The notes under the pieces are model-generated. The model was given only the letters and a program-made list of their open reading frames with translations, ran no database searches and was not told where the DNA came from. Source: Coemansia sp. RSA 487 (lineage: Eukaryota; Kickxellomycota; Kickxellomycetes; Kickxellales; Kickxellaceae). From it: a stretch of 64,000 nucleotides of DNA. Positions 38,828 to 48,169 of this stretch are shown here, piece after piece. Where the stretch lies: the NCBI GenBank assembly GCA_027577595.1, contig JANBRJ010000054.1, positions 46,663 through 110,662 on the forward strand, given 5' to 3'. The first letter of the stretch is position 1, and each line of letters starts with the position of its first letter. A program made the translations under genes and the position numbers.

Positions 38828-40676
38828 CGTCCTTTTTTAAATGGCTCTGATAAATGCCATATTCTTTCTTCATTCTACTTTTGCGCAAGGATATGACTGG
38901 TTTGTTTCTGGTGTAAATTTGTTTGGTAGATTGCTGTGCTTCTCACATGCACATACTGTTAATATGATGATAAATATGCAACGTCCTGTAGGAAAGATAT
39001 AGCATATGAGATCTGCCTTCTCTGAACACGTGTATATGTTTGAAAGGTAGATTTGATTGCTGGTGATTAAAATATTTATATATTTTATATTAACTGATCC
39101 TGTACACGATAGTAACATTTGGACACTAGGAGTCAGACAATGGTAGGAAATAAAGAGCTTCTAAAATTCAAATTACAAAATAATAGTAATAATAATTATT
39201 CAGTTGCCTATATACTTGACTATTTACTAATGCACGACTTTCAGGCGAGTTAATGGACATTGCTAGAGTGAACATCGGTGATTGATCACTTGCGTTGGAA
39301 TCAAAATAGAACAGCCAAATTATCCATCGAGCCTCCTTTGATTTTTATTTTTATAATCTAATATAGTAATTACTCAGCCAGCTCCTTTTACTAATTTTCA
39401 CATACATTCACACGCTCATAAAAGAAACAATGTGGCACATAGCATATGACATAGTCGCATTAATTAATTAATGTATCTTATCTCCAAAATTTACACTTAT
39501 CCTTAGTATGAAACGAGCAGAAATCCGACAGTAAAATGTGCCTACACCGCCCACAACAGACAATAAGGAAGAATGGCAAGAAACAACACTGTTTTTTGAT
39601 CGGAGTGGTTGAAAGAAAAAGCCTCACCAATTCCTTGTTTTCAGAGGTCAAACTGTAGCAAACATCTATGCAAGTGACAAGCACACATGACAACTGTTTC
39701 TTGCTGCAATTGTATAATATAGAGGACATGCTGGCCAGCGAACTTGCGTTTTCGTTTTTTCGTTCAACTGGCTTGAGTCTGCGTTTGCACTTTTTGTCCC
39801 CCCATGCATAAACGCTTTGATGGTGGAAGAAAACAACAGCAACAACAACAATAACCCAAAGGCGTTCCTCCGACGTTTGGCTAGAAAACATGCCTTTTCC
39901 TACTGTTCGTAGATTTGACAAATAAAAATAAACAGGCGGTGTCAAAGCACATACTTTTATTTTGGCCAGGTGTGGTAGCCAACATATCCCTCATGTCTAA
40001 TTTCCATGATGCACGCGTACCTACATAACTCGCCTTGTTCTCCCCTGTCGTACGCAACGTCACCAAATGAAACCGAGTATGAGCATTCGGAAACGACGCC
40101 AGAGAACAATAACATGTACATGTATCCGCATCCAGAGTCAACACTGGTGTGTCTCAGTTATCCGTGTAAATTGAACCCTCATTTATGTTCGTCCCTCTTT
40201 TAGGGAATGTCCGGATTGGACGAAAAGGGGTCACAATCTTTCACACAGAATATGCAAGTGTGTATTCTTCTCTTGCTTCCATTCCGCTTGAATGCAATTT
40301 TCCTCACATGCATTTGCCGAAATTGGATAGCACTCCCTATTTTCCTCTATGCTGTTTTTTTTATTGATTTGCATTGTGTTGTACATAAGCATACATTCAG
40401 TGTCTTGTGTCTGCGTATCAAGTGCCCATCTGTCATCTGAGTGATACCTGCGATAGTCAAAATAAAAGAGAAAGAGGAGACTCGGAACGAAATATTCAAA
40501 AGCAGAGTATTGCAGTTTTGAATAAAAGCAGGAGGGTTGGGGCACTTTTTTTACTTTGCCATCCACAACAACCACCTTTTTTTCAAAGCCAGCATTTTCA
40601 CACGTTGCTCCAACTTTCTTTTACACGCAATACCAATCTTTCAAGACAGCAAATCGATTTTCCAAACCAGTAGAAA
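38828..40676. other. Long AT-rich spacer, nothing recognised
   Basis: 1.85 kb with homopolymer and ATTAAT-type stretches (39455-39475). Open frames here are short and low-complexity. The last ~200 bp form the metallothionein promoter and leader, with TATA-like AATAAAAG at 40460 and 40521. No tRNA or repeat family seen. Confidence 0.5.
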
Positions 40677-40766
40677 ATGAGCCACGATAGCGGTAACGGA
40701 TGCGGCGAAGGCTGCAAGTGCGGCGAGAGCTGCGGTTGCGCGGCCAAGGGCGAATGCAATTGCTAG
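40677..40766 (+). CDS. Metallothionein-like cysteine-rich peptide (29 aa)
   Basis: A complete ATG-to-TAG frame encoding 29 residues with seven cysteines spaced C-x3-C-x-C-x3-C-x-C-x5-C-x-C. The remainder is mostly Gly, Glu, Ser, Lys and Ala, and there are no aromatic residues. This is the layout of small fungal copper metallothioneins such as the 25-residue Neurospora and Agaricus peptides, which also have seven cysteines. It should bind Cu(I), Zn or Cd ions in the cytosol. It has its own promoter-like upstream region. The coding DNA is GC-rich (GGC/TGC codons) inside very AT-rich surroundings, which supports real coding. Confidence 0.8.
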   Translation: MSHDSGNGCGEGCKCGESCGCAAKGECNC

Positions 40767-41172
40767 AGTGAATAGTCCATTCCCCTGCGACATGTCGTGG
40801 GCGATATGGAGCTGTTTGATTTGTTCTGATGCTCTTTTAAGCCATTTAAAGCATACGAGATACATTCGACATAGGTTTGTCCTAAATCAGCTCAAGTACA
40901 ATTATTTTTAAGCTCTTGTCGTATTGTATCTATTCGTGAAGGCTTTGTTCTACTTAAAGGTGAGGGAGGGGGGATAATGTCAGAACAGCACACACTTCTT
41001 TTTATCAAGTTTACTTTTACTTTCAACTCTATAAACCCAAGATAAAATATGATATTTTCCAGTAACAAGTGGCGATATAGTTTCCGCAACACAAAGGTCA
41101 TTTATTTCTTGTTTGGCTTAAAAACAAAAAAGAAGCTTTCAAAATTGCGGATACCCGCTATCTCTCATTTAA
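40767..41172. other. Spacer between metallothionein and GH35-like gene
   Basis: AT-rich convergent 3' region, 406 bp. Nothing recognised. Confidence 0.5.
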
Positions 41173-44100
41173 CTACGAACTCGCAGTGGTGGTATGTTTG
41201 GTCGATGTGAGAGAAAGTTCAACAGATATACTTCTCTGACTGCTCGCCGTGCTGCCCGAAATGTCAGCATCATCGGCCCAGCCGTACATCATAACCATGA
41301 CATTATCTGTTGCCGATTGTGGCAGCGATGCTGACCTGCTTTTCGCAAGCGAGCCACCACTCAGAAGAATAAACGATTCGTTGGCAGATGCTCTGTGTTT
41401 TCCAAGCAAAAGACCATTGACCCAAACAAATATAGCTGCTCGGCCAACAACATGCAAGTATATTGGTTCATCTTTGTGCAGCTTTGCGCCCGCCAACTCG
41501 GAGATCTGCCAGCGCAGCCATTGTACCCCAGCATCAACATCGACGTCGACCAAAGTCGACCACTCATTCTGCACAAGCGGCTTTTCAACCGCCAACACCC
41601 ATCCCTTTTGCTCCGACTCGTCCGGAACTCCCGATGAATTGAAAGGCTGTGCCAGCTGTGTCGCATCAATGCCAGATATCTCCCACTTGATCTTGAGCTG
41701 TTCTGTCCGAGAGTCATGGGCATGGTCGTGAATCTCAGAGTCGTCGTGGTCTTCTCCGATCAAGTTGAATCCATGCCAGTATGCCGCAATCAGTCCCCGC
41801 GGAGTATGTGCGTCGTTGAGGCCGTTTGCTTGCGTGCCCACTCCAAAGGACTCGACAAGAACCACGACCTCGTTAAGCGCACCCTCCTCAGCATCCGCCT
41901 CAGAAAGCAAGATCGACTTTGTAACATCGTAGGTGACAGTGCCGCCCCATCTGTCTGGGCCGTTGGATGAACCTGGTTGCTTCAAGGCGCCAATTACAGC
42001 AGAACCTAGGTCAGCCTGGCGGTTGGAAAGGTGGAACGTCTCATGGCCAGACATGTTTGTTCCGTTGATCCATACCGTGCAGCGATGACGCACATTTAGC
42101 TGGAGAAGGATCTGACGCGCCTTGATATGCTGGGGCTTAAGTTGCACCTGGCACCGATATAGAACATGGCTCGCATTGAATCCAATGTCTGTTGCCTGGT
42201 AGGCAAATGTGCCTAGATCCCGCTGCCACGACATTATGTTGATCTGGTCCATTGTTTCCAGGTCAGACAGGGTCGGCAAAAGCTTCCAAGGCAGGGAATT
42301 CCAGTCGGTTCTTCGTCTTCCGAGCTTCTGCACAGTAAAAATGGCTGGTGCATCTTTTCCTACAGGCTCCACTGTAGTTGTTTCGCTATCTTTGCATTTG
42401 CTGCTAGGCAGGGAGTAGCGCCAGATAAAAGGAGAGGCGCCAAATGAATCGGCGTAGCAGGCGCCGTTTGTGACCTCTGCAAGCTCCAGCATTGTCTGAG
42501 GCCTGTTTGGCGAAACAACCACAAGCTGTTTGCCGGCACTGGAGCTAGAGAGAGGAAGCTCGACATTCCCAGAGACCGGATCAAACAGAATGCCATCGAC
42601 TCCCCAGGCAGCAGCGACATGCGCGCCGGACGCTGGGCGGCTGTGGGTTTTGGTTTTGTACGAAGAATAGCCTACAGCCAGCGTGTCCAATGCCTGTTGG
42701 TCAACCAGAACGATATGCACGGAAACATTGTCCTTGCTGGTGACCTGGATCATGCCGGATCCGGGTTTGGGGATAACGAAGCTGAATTTCTGGTCCTTTG
42801 CATGCTCGATATCAACGACCTCGAGCTCAGCATGCCCAGAAACCTGACATTCGCCATGGAAGAACAGCTGCCCAGATTGCACGCCTTCTTCTGCACACAC
42901 CCAGACCTCAGAATGGTCGCGGCCAAGCGAAATTCTTGTGTAGATCTCTTTGGACGCAGCCACCAAATGAAGCTTATCGCCCGTAGTACTGCCGCCGACA
43001 GACACGTTGGACACGAATATGCCGCGGTTACGCGGGCCGAGCGTGCCAGTCAGAGCAAAGCTGCTTTTCTTGTTGGATATCGGTGTATCTGCAAGCGAGA
43101 ACATAAACCCAAGTTCCTTTCTTGCGTTTGCATCCAAAGAGCGGCCATCGACATATGTTATAAGGGTGGCGTGTTCGGTGCCGTTCGCATCTGTAGTGGT
43201 GCTTTCTGCGGCGCTGTTGTGTTCCCATTGTCTGCGCACGCGAACAGCACCCTTCGGCAGAGCTGCAACCTTCACACTGCGTACTGTTGGGCGTTTGGCG
43301 TGCGAGATCCATGGCCGCGAATCCGCCGCATCCGAGGATGCTGACTGCAGCTCAAAAGCACGGGCCATGTGTAAGACCATGCGTGATACGCGGGAGTCGT
43401 CAGAGAACGAGCCATCCTCGTTAACCGCAGCAGATGGGTTATTGTTGGCTGCGGTCGAGCTGGAGCTGGAAAGATTGCCCCAGTCAGCCAACGTGAAAAA
43501 GCCAGGGATGGAAAAGACAGAAAGCCCCTGGCATAGCGCAGACTCGATCTGGTCGCGTACGCTCCGACTGCTGCGTGTGCCTGGGTCCCCACAGAGTTCA
43601 AGCGCAGCCATTGGGACGTTGTCACCCTTTGTCATGCGTGCCACGCTGTCAATGTCAACTGGCGTGCCGTCGATATCCGAGGCATGGAACCCAGAGACGT
43701 CGGCACGATATGGTTCCTTGATCAGCCGGTATCCGCAAAGTTTCTTCTCGGCAGCAGCCCACGCTTTGGATGCAAGAGACGTAAAGTCGTTCGGCCAGCA
43801 GAGGTTGTTTGTGGCAAGGGGAACCCTGATGATGCGCTCGCGTGCCATACGTGCAAGCAGCCTAGTTTCGTCGTGGAGTGCCAGCGGGATGCCTGACGGG
43901 CTGCGGCTGGCAAGGTGGTTCTCCAGCTGCACCAAAAAAATGCAGCCATGGCCACGGGCGTTCTTGATGACCACCTCGTGTCCAACAAGCATGGATATGA
44001 TCTGGTCATACCATTCGCCCTGGGCTGCTGCGAACCTGTCGTCCCAGATCTTAATCCCCGAGCTCCAGAGGTGGCGGAGACGGATGTGGTCCCGCTGGAC

Positions 44101-44913
44101 AAGCCAGAAGGGGTATCCGCCGCCCTGCACGTCGTCACCAATGTACGGGCCAATGCATGCCACGACCAGGATGCCAAGCTCCTCACACAACACAAGCAGA
44201 TCGTTCACATTGCGGCTTCCAGAAAAGTCGTACGTTCCCTTGCTCGGGGAGTGGAAGCCCCAGTGGAAGCGAATCCGCACTGTGGTAAATCCGGCTGCCT
44301 TGTACTGCAAAAGCACGCGCCTCCACACGCCCCGCACAGCATCATCGGAAACTCCGGCACCTCTGGGTGTATCTGCTGGCTCTGAATGGGCCGGTATGCG
44401 CCAGTAGTCAAAGTCTGCTGCCGCGATCCAGGTTGGACGCCCGTTGATGTAGAAGCAGCGGTGGTCGAATGTGAGTGAGGATCCGTAGAGCTCTGTGTCG
44501 TACTTTGTAGACTCTGCCGTCACTGTGTCTGAAAGCAGCGCACCGCTGCGTTCAACAATCTCGTCGTCAATATCGCCGTGTTTGCGGGCGTCTTGCACAA
44601 TCTCCTCAAACCCGTTGGAATTGCTGTCTGGTGCAGGCGCAGTCTTGCCCGCTTTGTTCTTTTTCGGCTTTGGTCTTTTGCTTGACGAAGTGGCAGTATC
44701 CGACGATTTCTGATGCGCTGAGCCAGGTCGCACAGTGATATCGATACGTGCGCCAGACGAGTAGTGATAGCGTAAGCGCATAGCTAGCAGTCCGACGATC
44801 GAGCTTACTACAATAAACGCCGTAAGCAGCTTGTTCGATGTTACAATGATGTACATGGCCGCGCAGGCCAGCGGAACAAGGACAAGGCCCGATTCGAGCA
44901 GCATTCCGGCCAT
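41173..44913 (-). CDS. Membrane-anchored GH35 (beta-galactosidase-like) protein, probable loss of acid/base residue
   Basis: 1246 residues from MAGMLLESGL. Two hydrophobic N-terminal segments (~5-25 and 28-46) suggest an ER or plasma-membrane anchor. They are followed by a GH35-type barrel from ~135: SLTFDHRCFYINGRPTWI, then GFTTVRIRFHWGFHSPSKG, then VVACIGPYIGDDVQGGGYPFWLV, then QLENHL. GH35 enzymes use the second Glu of a QxENEY motif as acid/base; here that position is His333 after E331-N332. A plausible nucleophile is E439 (AALELCGDPG). Beta-sandwich domains follow, including two galactose-binding-like modules (TVWINGTNMSGH and AAIFVWVNGLLLGKHR). It may be an inactive lectin-like or altered hydrolase. 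The family assignment is good; activity is doubtful. Confidence 0.75.
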   Translation of the reverse strand: MAGMLLESGLVLVPLACAAMYIIVTSNKLLTAFIVVSSIVGLLAMRLRYHYSSGARIDITVRPGSAHQKSSDTATSSSKRPKPKKNKAGKTAPAPDSNSNGFEEIVQDARKHGDIDDEIVERSGALLSDTVTAESTKYDTELYGSSLTFDHRCFYINGRPTWIAAADFDYWRIPAHSEPADTPRGAGVSDDAVRGVWRRVLLQYKAAGFTTVRIRFHWGFHSPSKGTYDFSGSRNVNDLLVLCEELGILVVACIGPYIGDDVQGGGYPFWLVQRDHIRLRHLWSSGIKIWDDRFAAAQGEWYDQIISMLVGHEVVIKNARGHGCIFLVQLENHLASRSPSGIPLALHDETRLLARMARERIIRVPLATNNLCWPNDFTSLASKAWAAAEKKLCGYRLIKEPYRADVSGFHASDIDGTPVDIDSVARMTKGDNVPMAALELCGDPGTRSSRSVRDQIESALCQGLSVFSIPGFFTLADWGNLSSSSSTAANNNPSAAVNEDGSFSDDSRVSRMVLHMARAFELQSASSDAADSRPWISHAKRPTVRSVKVAALPKGAVRVRRQWEHNSAAESTTTDANGTEHATLITYVDGRSLDANARKELGFMFSLADTPISNKKSSFALTGTLGPRNRGIFVSNVSVGGSTTGDKLHLVAASKEIYTRISLGRDHSEVWVCAEEGVQSGQLFFHGECQVSGHAELEVVDIEHAKDQKFSFVIPKPGSGMIQVTSKDNVSVHIVLVDQQALDTLAVGYSSYKTKTHSRPASGAHVAAAWGVDGILFDPVSGNVELPLSSSSAGKQLVVVSPNRPQTMLELAEVTNGACYADSFGASPFIWRYSLPSSKCKDSETTTVEPVGKDAPAIFTVQKLGRRRTDWNSLPWKLLPTLSDLETMDQINIMSWQRDLGTFAYQATDIGFNASHVLYRCQVQLKPQHIKARQILLQLNVRHRCTVWINGTNMSGHETFHLSNRQADLGSAVIGALKQPGSSNGPDRWGGTVTYDVTKSILLSEADAEEGALNEVVVLVESFGVGTQANGLNDAHTPRGLIAAYWHGFNLIGEDHDDSEIHDHAHDSRTEQLKIKWEISGIDATQLAQPFNSSGVPDESEQKGWVLAVEKPLVQNEWSTLVDVDVDAGVQWLRWQISELAGAKLHKDEPIYLHVVGRAAIFVWVNGLLLGKHRASANESFILLSGGSLAKSRSASLPQSATDNVMVMMYGWADDADISGSTASSQRSISVELSLTSTKHTTTASS

Positions 44914-45620
44914 TTCGACTAAATAGAAAAGGCAACGCTAGCTTGTTGGCTACTAAAAACGTGTGCTATTTATGTGTGTACTTTATCTGCTTCCCAGAGA
45001 CTACAAAAATTTTACTTTCGAGTCTAAAACAAGCTAAAAACTAAACAAAGATATGAAACTCAGTCAACTAAAAGCAAAAGAGACAAAGTGACATCAAGCC
45101 CAACCTGTAAGCAGAGCTTGGCATGTCACCAGCCTCTGCGATCTACCTTAAAGGCTCGGCCTTTTTGGCCTGGGTTCAAATTAATAACTACACATTTTCC
45201 GCACTCTGATTGTTGCTTGTGGCTGGATAAAACATTTTGGCTGAGAGAAAGCAATAGGCTGGAAAATTGCCGCGAAAGACCCCCGCTAAAGCAAGCGGCT
45301 TTGGTTCGGGGTTCTCTCTGATCGATACAAGGCATTTGAAGCACATTAAGCTCTGTAAAGCGGTGATTCTACCAGGGTTGGCTGACCATATTTGAATTGA
45401 TTCTAGCAAAAAAAAGTCGGCTATATCTTCTTTCCGTTTTCTCTCCGTGTTGGGTTTTGGTGATAAGAGCGATTCCATTTCCTTCTTTTTTTAAAGCGAT
45501 CTGGTCATACTTATATTTCTCGTTGTTCATAAAAGCGTTATCGCTTTAGTATTGTCTTTGTTTGTTGCTGCCAGAACCAAACTGGCTGTTAAATATCCAC
45601 CAACGTAGCTACAGCACATA
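44914..45620. promoter_or_regulatory. Divergent spacer (GH35-like / BNA4)
   Basis: 707 bp holding promoters for both divergent genes. A small perfect hairpin AAAGGC(TCG)GCCTTT lies at 45150-45164. A GGGTTCAAAT at 45174 resembles a tRNA B box, but there is no tRNA fold around it. Confidence 0.45.
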
Positions 45621-47072
45621 ATGCCTGAGCGCACTGTCGCTGTCATCGGTGGCGGACTTGTTGGGTCGCTTTCTGCCTGCTACTTTGCCAAGCGCGGGTG
45701 GAATGTCAAGTTGTACGAAAAGCGTCCCGATATCCGCCTTCCAGAGAATGCAAACCTTGTTGAGCATCGGTCGATCAACCTGGCGATATCCGAGCGCGGC
45801 TTTTCAGCGCTGCGGCGACTGGACGCAGACCTGGAGAAGCGAGTCAAGGCGGTGGTAATCCCAATGCATGGCCGGATGATCCACACGCTGGATGGCAGGC
45901 AGATGAGCCAGGCGTACGACGTCTTTGGCAAACACATCAACTCTGTTGGACGCAGCGCACTGATCCGGCTGCTTCTGGACGAGGCAGAGTGCTTCCTAAA
46001 CGTGTCAATGCACTTTGGCCACGAATTTGTCGGCGCAGACTTTGACAGCGGCGCAGTCACCATCAAGGATCTCAGGGATGGAGAGCAAGCTACCGTGCAC
46101 GCCGATCTCATTGTTGGTGCCGACGGTGCTTATAGCAGGGTCCGCCAACGCATGATGACAAAGGTCATGATGAACTACTCGCAGACGTATATCGAGCACG
46201 GATACTGTGAGTTCACAATAGCACCTCGCCACGGCACATTTGCCATGGATCCCAACCACCTGCACATCTGGCCGCGCGGCTCCTTTATGCTGATTGCATT
46301 GCCAAACCCCGACAAATCGTTTACATGCACGCTGTTTATGCCTTGGAGCCAATTCGACGTGGTCAAGACAGGCGACGGCATTGCTGCGTTTTTTGCATCA
46401 CACTTCCCCGATGTGCTTCCGCTAATTGGCGAAGCCGCTGTACGCTCCGAGTATATGGCGAATCCAAAGGGCTCCCTGATGTATCTCAAGTGTGCCCCGT
46501 ATACGTACAAAGGCAGGGCGGTTATTCTCGGGGATGCAGCACATGCTATGGTACCATTCTACGGCCAGGGAATGAACTGTGGCTTCGAGGACGTTGAAGC
46601 CCTCGACAGGATCATGCTTGATGTGCTGAACAGAAACAGTACCAGAGACGGCCAGCGCGACCAGACCGTGCTTCTCACAGATAGCCAGATGGCTGATGTA
46701 CTTGAAGAGTATTCCGCCTCGCGCACAGAAGATGCCAGTGCAATCGTCGATTTGGCTCTTGAGAACTATGTGGAGATGCGTGCCAAGGTGGTCGACTATA
46801 CATACCTGCTCCGCAAGCACTTGGAAGGCTTCCTGCATCGGATATTTCCTCGGAACATCATCCCGCTTTACACAATGGTCAGCTTCACCTCGATCCCTTA
46901 CGCTACAGTGCTTAGGAGATGGCAATGGCAGTCAGTTTGGCTTCGTAGATCGATCAAGGCAGCCGTTGTTGGTTTCGGTATATGTGTCGGATTGATCTTT
47001 GTGCGAATTCTGAGCAAAATAGCATCAGCTTCGCATCTAACATCCCGCATTTCTCATTTTCTTTCAAAATAG
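45621..47072 (+). CDS. BNA4: Kynurenine 3-monooxygenase
   Basis: An FAD-dependent hydroxylase of the kynurenine pathway that makes 3-hydroxykynurenine on the route from tryptophan to NAD. 483 residues. The N-terminal Rossmann motif is VAVIGGGLVGSLSACYFAKRGW. The family block RSINLAISERGFSALR and the GRSALIRLLLDEA region follow. DLIVGADGAYSRVRQ is the DG motif. YKGRAVILGDAAHAMVPFYGQGMNCGFEDV is the FAD-binding GD motif. A C-terminal hydrophobic segment (VVGFGICVGLIFVRIL) corresponds to the outer-mitochondrial-membrane anchor of these enzymes. It is single-exon and complete. Confidence 0.95.
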   Translation: MPERTVAVIGGGLVGSLSACYFAKRGWNVKLYEKRPDIRLPENANLVEHRSINLAISERGFSALRRLDADLEKRVKAVVIPMHGRMIHTLDGRQMSQAYDVFGKHINSVGRSALIRLLLDEAECFLNVSMHFGHEFVGADFDSGAVTIKDLRDGEQATVHADLIVGADGAYSRVRQRMMTKVMMNYSQTYIEHGYCEFTIAPRHGTFAMDPNHLHIWPRGSFMLIALPNPDKSFTCTLFMPWSQFDVVKTGDGIAAFFASHFPDVLPLIGEAAVRSEYMANPKGSLMYLKCAPYTYKGRAVILGDAAHAMVPFYGQGMNCGFEDVEALDRIMLDVLNRNSTRDGQRDQTVLLTDSQMADVLEEYSASRTEDASAIVDLALENYVEMRAKVVDYTYLLRKHLEGFLHRIFPRNIIPLYTMVSFTSIPYATVLRRWQWQSVWLRRSIKAAVVGFGICVGLIFVRILSKIASASHLTSRISHFLSK

Positions 47073-47220
47073 AAGTAGAAACACACGACTTTGCTAACAA
47101 CGACAGCAAAAGGGGGGTTTCGTATTGATGTAAACATAATCATTAAAAGTAAAAAGGAATGTATGTAATGTCTGTCAGAAAATTTGCTTAGGAAATCGAC
47201 TTTTAGAGATGATTTAGGAA

Positions 47221-47706
47221 CTAATAGACACGATACGAGGGGTAGTATTCACCAGGACCCTCATGAGTCTGCTCGGGAGAAAGCTTGTACTTATAAGGAA
47301 TCCCGGGAACAGGCGGCAGATTGGAAGCCGAGTACAAGGGCTTCTGCAGTCTGTCCAAGGCTTCCACAACATCTTTGACCTTGACAACAGGGACATCTAC
47401 GACCTCTGCACCATCTGCAGTTGCTTCTTTGCCGTTCGATTCTGGCAGAGCTTCGACCGCCTTCGCTCCGAGTAGCAATGTTCCAACATCAGTTTGTGTG
47501 TAAACCTCCGTGCGTGGGTAGTTGCGGCGGACATCGCGCTTGTAGTACTGGTTGTTGTATATGTCTGATGCTGCTGTAACTGGACTTTGGTATGGTGGCT
47601 GTGATACCGGTGCTGGAGAACGAAATGTAGTGCGCGGCATCATCGAGTCCTTGTACTCAGAAACCCACACCTTCCTGCCGACTGCCTGCCAAAGCTTTTT
47701 AAACAT
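47221..47706 (-). CDS. Complex I accessory subunit, NDUFA7 (B14.5a)-like
   Basis: A 161-residue protein from MFKKLWQAVGRKV, convergent with BNA4 (148 bp between stops). The central block (RTTFRSPAPVSQPP, then DIYNNQYYKRDVRRNYP) resembles the NDUFA7/B14.5a core, in which a proline-rich segment is followed by NNYY.tRD.RR. The C-terminal tail (LSPEQTHEGPGEYYP) matches the place of the short conserved C-terminus. Such subunits sit on the matrix arm of mitochondrial NADH:ubiquinone oxidoreductase. It is longer than the animal protein (~113) through a central Glu/Val-rich linker, as in fungal forms. A divergent small protein, so confidence is moderate. Confidence 0.6.
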   Translation of the reverse strand: MFKKLWQAVGRKVWVSEYKDSMMPRTTFRSPAPVSQPPYQSPVTAASDIYNNQYYKRDVRRNYPRTEVYTQTDVGTLLLGAKAVEALPESNGKEATADGAEVVDVPVVKVKDVVEALDRLQKPLYSASNLPPVPGIPYKYKLSPEQTHEGPGEYYPSYRVY

Positions 47707-48169
47707 TTTCCTCTGTGGTTTTCTGCGCCAATACGATTTGTCCAGCCTTGGAGAAAACTGCGATTTAGAGATTTAAGCTAAAGCTCAGGATTGAGAAATA
47801 AAAACTGGCAAAATCCAAAACAATTTAGAATCTAGAAATGACAAAGATAAAGCTACAGAAAGAAGTTTGTACTTTTTCAGCCGCAACCACTTTTCGCTGT
47901 CTTTCATCTCATGATGTGGTTGACAGATTGATCTGTCCAATCACAAAACATGTCGCTAGAACAAGGTCTCCCAGCCCTCCCCTCCCCATCCCATTTGCAA
48001 GCAATTTTTGGATAGATTTTAAAAATATGAAAAATGGAGCTGAAGGCTACTGTTTCTGAGCGGTTAAAATAACTGGAGAACTGGGTCCTATCGAAAAACG
48101 GGTTATAGAGGACTGAGGATTTGTAAAACGGGCTTTTCCTTGCGTTTGGATTTTGAGCATCTTCTCAAA
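47707..48169. other. Spacer between NDUFA7-like gene and eIF3c
   Basis: 463 bp with the NDUFA7-like promoter at the left and the eIF3c 3' end at the right. Nothing else recognised. Confidence 0.5.

Noticed and set aside
43007-44407. 466-codon plus-strand frame antisense to the GH35-like gene
   Set aside because: Shadow of the coding strand; no recognisable domain and the opposite strand has clear homology.
45165-45185. GGGTTCAAAT resembling a tRNA B box
   Set aside because: No matching A box, acceptor stem or anticodon arm can be drawn around it on either strand.
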